DNA of 64,000 nucleotides from Bacillus sp. BGMRC 2118. Lineage in GTDB: Bacteria > Bacillota > Bacilli > Bacillales > SA4. Numbering within the stretch: position 1 is the stretch's first letter; every line of letters starts with the position of its first letter. The notes under the pieces were generated by a model. That model was not told the DNA's origin and searched no databases. It saw only the letters and a program-made list of their open reading frames with translations. This document shows positions 59,375 to 64,000 of this stretch, one piece after another. The stretch spans positions 124,001 through 188,000 of the forward strand of contig VTTJ01000007.1 in assembly GCA_008364785.1 (NCBI GenBank), given 5' to 3'. A program made the translations under genes and the position numbers.

Positions 59375-60394
59375 CTAATCCTTTTTATCAGAAAGATTTG
59401 CAAGCTCATCACGATTCATCGCTTGTGGTGGTTTTTCCATCCATCCATTTTTTATCATGATTTTTGCTCCTTCATATAAATGTAATTCAAGGTCAGTAAT
59501 GAGTTTTGCGTACATAGCATTGACATCCTTTCTTAAACTGGCACCAAGAGAGACACCAAAATCTCCAACAACTGTTGCCATTACAGCATTTATATGAAAC
59601 ATCATGAGCTTATCAGAAAAGGGAGCGACAGTCGATTCAGTAATTGTATCATTCCATGTTAATGGTGGTTTTAAATGACTTCCGTTTAATTTATCAGAAA
59701 TCATATTCATATGCTTATCGGCAGAGTCTCTTAACTTGAGTAGAAATTTCGTGACTTCCTTAGATTTTGCTGCCTGACTAAATCCGATGCACAGTGCCTT
59801 ACCTAACGAAATTGTTTGAAGATTTCCGTATAAATGAGTAATCTCCATCCCAATAAGGGGACGTGGCTTACCAATGATTTCTCCAAGAAAGTTATAGGAA
59901 TTAACAAATTCTATTTCCTTTGGTCCGATGATATAAGGAGCCCGTATATATAACCCCTTTTTAATTGCAACATCTGTAACAGCTTCATCGAGTGCTGCAG
60001 CATCTTTTAATGCCTCTTGATAGAAATTTCTTATATCTTTTCGGGCTGCAATTGATATTCCTAAGCTGTAGGCGTTTAATCCAACACGACTCATTTGCTT
60101 AACATAGTGTATATAGAACGTGTCATAAAAGATTGCTGGTGTGGGAGTGTGAACATCCTCTTCACCAAAACCCTGTGGTACTACATAATTTTCATCTGTA
60201 AATATACTCGTAATCTGTTTAATATGCTTTTGAGAGATCGATAAAGATTGATTAAGGAATGGAATAATCTCTTCGTCCTGAGTGGTTTCTAAAAAATAGC
60301 TAAGCACACAAATGGCCATGCTGTCACTTAAAAAAGTTGTATGTAAATGGGCAATTTCTGCCGATGTTAAGTTTATGTGATGTTTCGTCTCCAC
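59375..60394 (-). CDS. DUF3231 family protein
   Basis: A 339-residue helical protein with two tandem ferritin-like DUF3231 repeats (first beginning LTSAEIAHLHTTFLSDSM, second near EITHLYGNLQTISLGKALC). The family is widespread in spore-formers and possibly spore-associated, function unknown. GTG 60394 is used because AGGAGG lies nine bases upstream and abuts the in-frame ATG 60403. Monocistronic. Confidence 0.82.
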   Translation of the reverse strand: METKHHINLTSAEIAHLHTTFLSDSMAICVLSYFLETTQDEEIIPFLNQSLSISQKHIKQITSIFTDENYVVPQGFGEEDVHTPTPAIFYDTFYIHYVKQMSRVGLNAYSLGISIAARKDIRNFYQEALKDAAALDEAVTDVAIKKGLYIRAPYIIGPKEIEFVNSYNFLGEIIGKPRPLIGMEITHLYGNLQTISLGKALCIGFSQAAKSKEVTKFLLKLRDSADKHMNMISDKLNGSHLKPPLTWNDTITESTVAPFSDKLMMFHINAVMATVVGDFGVSLGASLRKDVNAMYAKLITDLELHLYEGAKIMIKNGWMEKPPQAMNRDELANLSDKKD

Positions 60395-60575
60395 AAAGTA
60401 CATCCTCCTTATATTTGTTTTACCATAGCTTTTCCTATTAGTAAGAAATACTTGCATTCTCTTACAGTTAATTTCCAATTTGTTTGTTGATATGTAAGAG
60501 GTAAGTGTGAAGGGGGGAATTTTTCACAATAAAGTTTCGCTCGAAGGTAACTAACTTGTTAGTCACTGAAATAGT

Positions 60576-60600
60576 AAAGGAGCCTGAATTGGCTCCTTTT
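60576..60600. terminator. Bidirectional terminator
   Basis: AAAGGAGCC (60576-60584) pairs with GGCTCCTTT (60591-60599). T-rich on both exits; ends the leftward lipase gene. Confidence 0.8.
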
Positions 60601-60602
60601 CG

Positions 60603-62093
60603 TTAGTTAAAATGTATAGTACCTGATTGATCGACATAAACAGATTTAATTACGGTACGCTTAAAGGTCTCATTCTTATCCTTACCATCAATTTCAAGTG
60701 TCATGTTATAAATACCTTCTCCAAGCTTAGGTATTTTGTAGCCTTCTCCATTTTTTTTCACTTTGACTTTTGTTTGCTTTAGTTTCCCGTTTTTATAGTA
60801 CTCGATGGTCATATCTGTTTTTACTTTTGATTTGTTTTTCTTATCTTTTACAAATACATCTTCGCCACTAATATCAAATTGCAGGTCATGATTTAATTCA
60901 CTATCAAATGTAGCGTGAAGTAGATAATGTTCTGTATTTTCGGTAGTTGACTCAATTGACCATTCACCTGCTGCAGGATGATCAATTGTAACGGAGTGGT
61001 GATAAGCTCCTTTAAAAAATTCTGTGTCTAACTCTGTAGTAAACAACGTTGTATGACTGTTATTGGTTGGATCCTTTATCAGAAGGGACGGTTCTTTTGT
61101 ATCACTTATCCAATCAATGGTAACTGAATTAGCCCCGCTTTCAACATAGATGGATTCTTTCTTTGTCCCTTTTGCAGCTCCACCACGAACAAACGTAGAG
61201 ACACCCTGGTCATCATTGTCTGTATTCTGCGCTAGTAAAGTAGTTGCAGAATAGGCACTAGCCTCATTCAGGTAATTTTTAAACAAGTTAAATGTTGCGC
61301 TACCTGTTTTGATTGTAGTATGGTTCCAGTCACCTACACGTAATTCGGTACCGTAAGGCAATCGAGAGCTAGAGACGGTAACAGCCCCATCATTCGAACC
61401 ATAGCTTCGTAGGTAAAGGCCACCCCAATATAGAGAAGAACCAAAGCTTCCCCATTTCGTTCCACCTAAAGTATAGAAATTCGTTTTGTTAACATTGGCA
61501 TGATTGTCTGTTTGACTTCGAAAATTTTGCATATAACCTGTTTGTAAAGAGTACGTTGCATCACTTTTACTTCCCATAATATCAGCTAACCATCCGGCAG
61601 AGCTGCTATATGCTAAATCTGCAAGCTGTGAGCCGTAGTGAGGGGTAGATAAGGTAATGACACGTGCAACATAGGGGTAAGCTCCGTAATGGACAAGGGC
61701 AGATTGTGTATCAATTCCACCTTTACTATGTGCAACGATTACGACTTTTTCTCCAAAGTAATTGTACATATCACGAATTTTTTGTGAGAGTAAGTAACCA
61801 TTGTCCCACATATTTTTGGTTGGATATAAATCAATAAAGGCAGTTTCATAGCCATTTTGGTAGGCAGTGTCATACATGTTATTTTCATTCCACCACGTAT
61901 TTGAGGAACTGTTTAACCCATGCACGAACAAAACAGGGTGCTTGGACGTAGCAACAGAGGAAGGAGTTGTTCCAACATACCATTGTCCAGGGATTCCGGA
62001 CGGGTCATTATCCTTCCCAAATGATCCAGCGTGAGAAAATGTAGGAAATAATAAGAAAGCGGTTACAAAAACAATCAACACTCTTTTTAGCAT
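60603..62093 (-). CDS. Secreted triacylglycerol lipase
   Basis: A 496-residue exported enzyme. Signal peptide 1-22 ends SHAG. The alpha/beta hydrolase domain has the oxyanion segment FVHGLNSSSNTWW near 56-68 and the nucleophile elbow AHSKGG near 120-125. A catalytic His lies in DWNHTTIKTG near 261-270. The C-terminal 180 residues are a beta-rich domain with many charged residues, perhaps for surface attachment. AHSKGG (Ser-Lys rather than Ser-Gln) is uncommon but seen in Bacillus lipases. Monocistronic. Confidence 0.87.
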   Translation of the reverse strand: MLKRVLIVFVTAFLLFPTFSHAGSFGKDNDPSGIPGQWYVGTTPSSVATSKHPVLFVHGLNSSSNTWWNENNMYDTAYQNGYETAFIDLYPTKNMWDNGYLLSQKIRDMYNYFGEKVVIVAHSKGGIDTQSALVHYGAYPYVARVITLSTPHYGSQLADLAYSSSAGWLADIMGSKSDATYSLQTGYMQNFRSQTDNHANVNKTNFYTLGGTKWGSFGSSLYWGGLYLRSYGSNDGAVTVSSSRLPYGTELRVGDWNHTTIKTGSATFNLFKNYLNEASAYSATTLLAQNTDNDDQGVSTFVRGGAAKGTKKESIYVESGANSVTIDWISDTKEPSLLIKDPTNNSHTTLFTTELDTEFFKGAYHHSVTIDHPAAGEWSIESTTENTEHYLLHATFDSELNHDLQFDISGEDVFVKDKKNKSKVKTDMTIEYYKNGKLKQTKVKVKKNGEGYKIPKLGEGIYNMTLEIDGKDKNETFKRTVIKSVYVDQSGTIHFN

Positions 62094-62464
62094 CGTTTCA
62101 CTCCTTATCTTGTAATAGGGGGTAGAAATTATCCCACTTCAAATATATCGATAGAAGCATGAAGTATAGTACACCTTTCGGAAGAATGTGAGAATAGTTG
62201 GTAGGCGATTTGTAGAGGATATATCAAAAGTACTAGTGTGCGGGATTGTATTGCATATTTGTCATACTATTATTCTATTTACTTTAGAAAGCAGAAAAGC
62301 TATACATGAATGATCCTTCAAGTGAATTCAGATTTAGAATGAACTAAAAAATAGAAAGATAATGTTAAAAAAATAGATCGATAGTATACGTTAAGGTCTC
62401 ATCATATATGTTCTCAGTTTGTGTAGTATATAATGAGTATATTAAATGGTAAGGGACGATCAAC
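62094..62464. other. Intergenic region without gene, 371 bases
   Basis: The gap between the divergent lipase and transporter genes. It is AT-rich with no convincing reading frame or structured RNA. A TATAAT at about 62429-62434 may be the -10 box for the rightward gene. Nothing else was identified. Confidence 0.5.
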
Positions 62465-63838
62465 ATGAGAACATTATCTGAAAAAATAACAAAAGTTCAA
62501 GCGTTCGTTTTTGGACTCAATTTTTTATTTTATAGTTTGTCTATTCCGCTGGATTATGAGATATTATCACTCGTTGTTGCCTTCTTTACAATTGCTACGA
62601 TTACAATAACCGTTCCGTTTATGAAAGGTCTGTCACTTTATTTATCGGTTTTATTTATTGTTTGTGGTGTAGTCATGCAAGTATGGGTCCATTCAGACTT
62701 CACTCAATTTATATTGTCTTTTTCAGATTTATCAAGCATTGCCGCTTTCATTGGAATCATCCCACTATTGGCTGTTCCTATTACGTTAATACGTACTCGA
62801 GAAAACCGTAGGTCGGTAGAAACACTTCCACAGCTTACAGGTCGTAAGTTATATTCAAAAGGATCAACAATGTCATTTAGCTTAGCCAGTATTATGAATA
62901 TGGGAGCACTACCATTAACATGGTCATATTTAAATACAAGTTATGAGTTAAAGAAAGGCGAGGAAGTAACTCAAACGCTTTCTACCTCAATCTCACGAGG
63001 CTTTGCATTAGCAATGATTTGGAGTCCGATTGGGGCAGGAGTAGCAATTGTGGCAGAATTGACTAAATCGTCAGTTATTACACTAATTCCTTTTACATTG
63101 ATGGCTGCATTATTTGGGTTATTGCTTGACCGGATTTTACATAAAGCTACATCAAGGAAAGCGGAATTAGTCCAAGAGGGAGAAGTAGAAACTTCTAAAC
63201 TGCCAATAAAATCACTAGCCATACCTTTATTACTCTTTATGATCCTAACCATTCTATTGGATTTAATCCTTCCTTTTGGGATGCTGTATATTTTAACGGT
63301 TGCTACGATACCATTCACTTACCTTTGGGTGTTCATTATACGAGAATTACAATCTTTCAATCAATCTGTGAAGAGGCATTTTAAACAGGTGATTCCTAGT
63401 ATGTATAGTCAAATAGGTATATTATTAACGGCAGGTTTTTTTGTGGAATCTCTGCAACATGAAACATATATTCAGCCTGTGTATCAGTTCTTCACAATGG
63501 TGAAAGACCAAGTTGGATCTGGACCGCTACTAATTATTGGAATGGCGTCATTAATAGTATTATCGATTGTTGGTGTGCATCAATTTGTCTCCATTACCAT
63601 TGTAGCGCTAGTGATTAATCCCATTGACTTAGCCATCTCACCAGTTATTTATGGAGTGGGGATGTTAACAGCCCTTAGTATCGGAATTATGATTAGCCCA
63701 TTTAATGGTACAACAGCTATGATGTCGTCTCTAACGAAAAAGGAAACCTTTACAATCGCCAAATGGAATGCCAAATTCACATCCATCTTATTTGCTGTGA
63801 TATCAACGTTTTTACTAGTAATATTGGCTGTTTCTTAG
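62465..63838 (+). CDS. Polytopic membrane transporter-like protein
   Basis: A 457-residue protein with about twelve transmembrane segments. The two-half arrangement and the C-terminal motif MISPFNGTTAMMSSLT near 414-429 resemble ion transporter superfamily proteins (ArsB/CitM/NhaD-like), but no specific subgroup is recognised. ATG follows GGTAAGGGACG. The substrate and direction are unknown. Monocistronic. Confidence 0.65.
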   Translation: MRTLSEKITKVQAFVFGLNFLFYSLSIPLDYEILSLVVAFFTIATITITVPFMKGLSLYLSVLFIVCGVVMQVWVHSDFTQFILSFSDLSSIAAFIGIIPLLAVPITLIRTRENRRSVETLPQLTGRKLYSKGSTMSFSLASIMNMGALPLTWSYLNTSYELKKGEEVTQTLSTSISRGFALAMIWSPIGAGVAIVAELTKSSVITLIPFTLMAALFGLLLDRILHKATSRKAELVQEGEVETSKLPIKSLAIPLLLFMILTILLDLILPFGMLYILTVATIPFTYLWVFIIRELQSFNQSVKRHFKQVIPSMYSQIGILLTAGFFVESLQHETYIQPVYQFFTMVKDQVGSGPLLIIGMASLIVLSIVGVHQFVSITIVALVINPIDLAISPVIYGVGMLTALSIGIMISPFNGTTAMMSSLTKKETFTIAKWNAKFTSILFAVISTFLLVILAVS

Positions 63839-63934
63839 TCGTTTTACTAAATTTTAATAAAAAAGGAACACTTTCTCACTTTCAGCATATGATTATTCTT
63901 GTGTGAGTAATTGATGAAAGGAAGGAAAAATAGC

Positions 63935-64000
63935 ATGAATAATGAACAAAACAACAAGACAACAAACACTTCTGACTATGTATCAGGATACAAAGTAGTA
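63935..64000 (+). CDS. N-terminus of next gene (truncated by window)
   Basis: A frame starting at ATG 63935 with an AAAGGAAGG site nine bases upstream. The visible 22 residues (MNNEQNNKTTNTS...) are polar and Asn-rich. The gene continues beyond the window, so nothing can be said about its function. Confidence 0.5.
   Translation, partial: MNNEQNNKTTNTSDYVSGYKVV

Overview
The window looks like chromosomal DNA of a spore-forming Bacillaceae species. It is low in G+C, has strong AAAGGAGG-type ribosome binding sites, makes unusually frequent use of TTG starts, and places short rho-independent terminators between nearly all transcription units. Genus and species cannot be fixed from the sequence alone. 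No rRNA, tRNA, CRISPR array, complete insertion sequence or prophage was seen. The content is accessory-type: stress, signalling, small-molecule modification and membrane genes in short operons.

Layout. 1-5.7 kb: a truncated membrane gene, a DUF2935 gene, a LuxR-type regulator plus chemoreceptor operon behind a perfect CRP/FNR-type operator, and an AAA ATPase. 5.7-9.2 kb: a MITE-like repeat, two ECF sigma systems on opposite strands and a decayed GC-rich palindromic repeat. 9.2-22.3 kb: M3 peptidase, HIT, GNAT, racemase, Nudix, 2H phosphoesterase, a stop-interrupted histidine phosphatase, two SDRs, VOC proteins, an S51 peptidase, a phased tandem repeat, MazG and YdcF. 22.4-27.4 kb: copper genes (CopC, CopD), RluF and a cytochrome bd oxidase. 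27.5-29.9 kb: a five-gene spore-coat cluster matching yraG-yraF-adhB-yraE-yraD. 30-32 kb: isochorismatase, deaminase and APH-like kinase.

32.0-34.4 kb holds the most unusual item: a complete T-box riboswitch (best-supported specifier CUU, leucine) in front of an overlapping HIT / PP2C-like phosphatase / esterase operon, rather than an aminoacyl-tRNA synthetase or amino-acid gene. 34.4-40 kb: one protein that appears to join a degenerate sigma factor to its zinc-finger anti-sigma, a second MITE copy beside a decayed gene, and a Spo0E-like/V4R-like fusion. 40.5-52.5 kb: a Fur-box hmoA, two DinB proteins, a MATE pump, a phosphatase, YitT, GNAT and many small proteins. 52.6-56.4 kb: a five-gene operon of lipoprotein, two ABC permeases without an ATPase, ECF sigma and anti-sigma, behind an ECF-like promoter. 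56.6-58.3 kb: FabG-like reductase plus two hot-dog dehydratase subunits. 58.5-64 kb: DUF402, DUF3231, a secreted lipase, a polytopic transporter and a truncated final gene.

Recurring themes are envelope and stress signalling (four ECF-type sigma systems in 64 kb), disrupted genes (three reading frames broken by stops or shifts) and small interspersed repeats.
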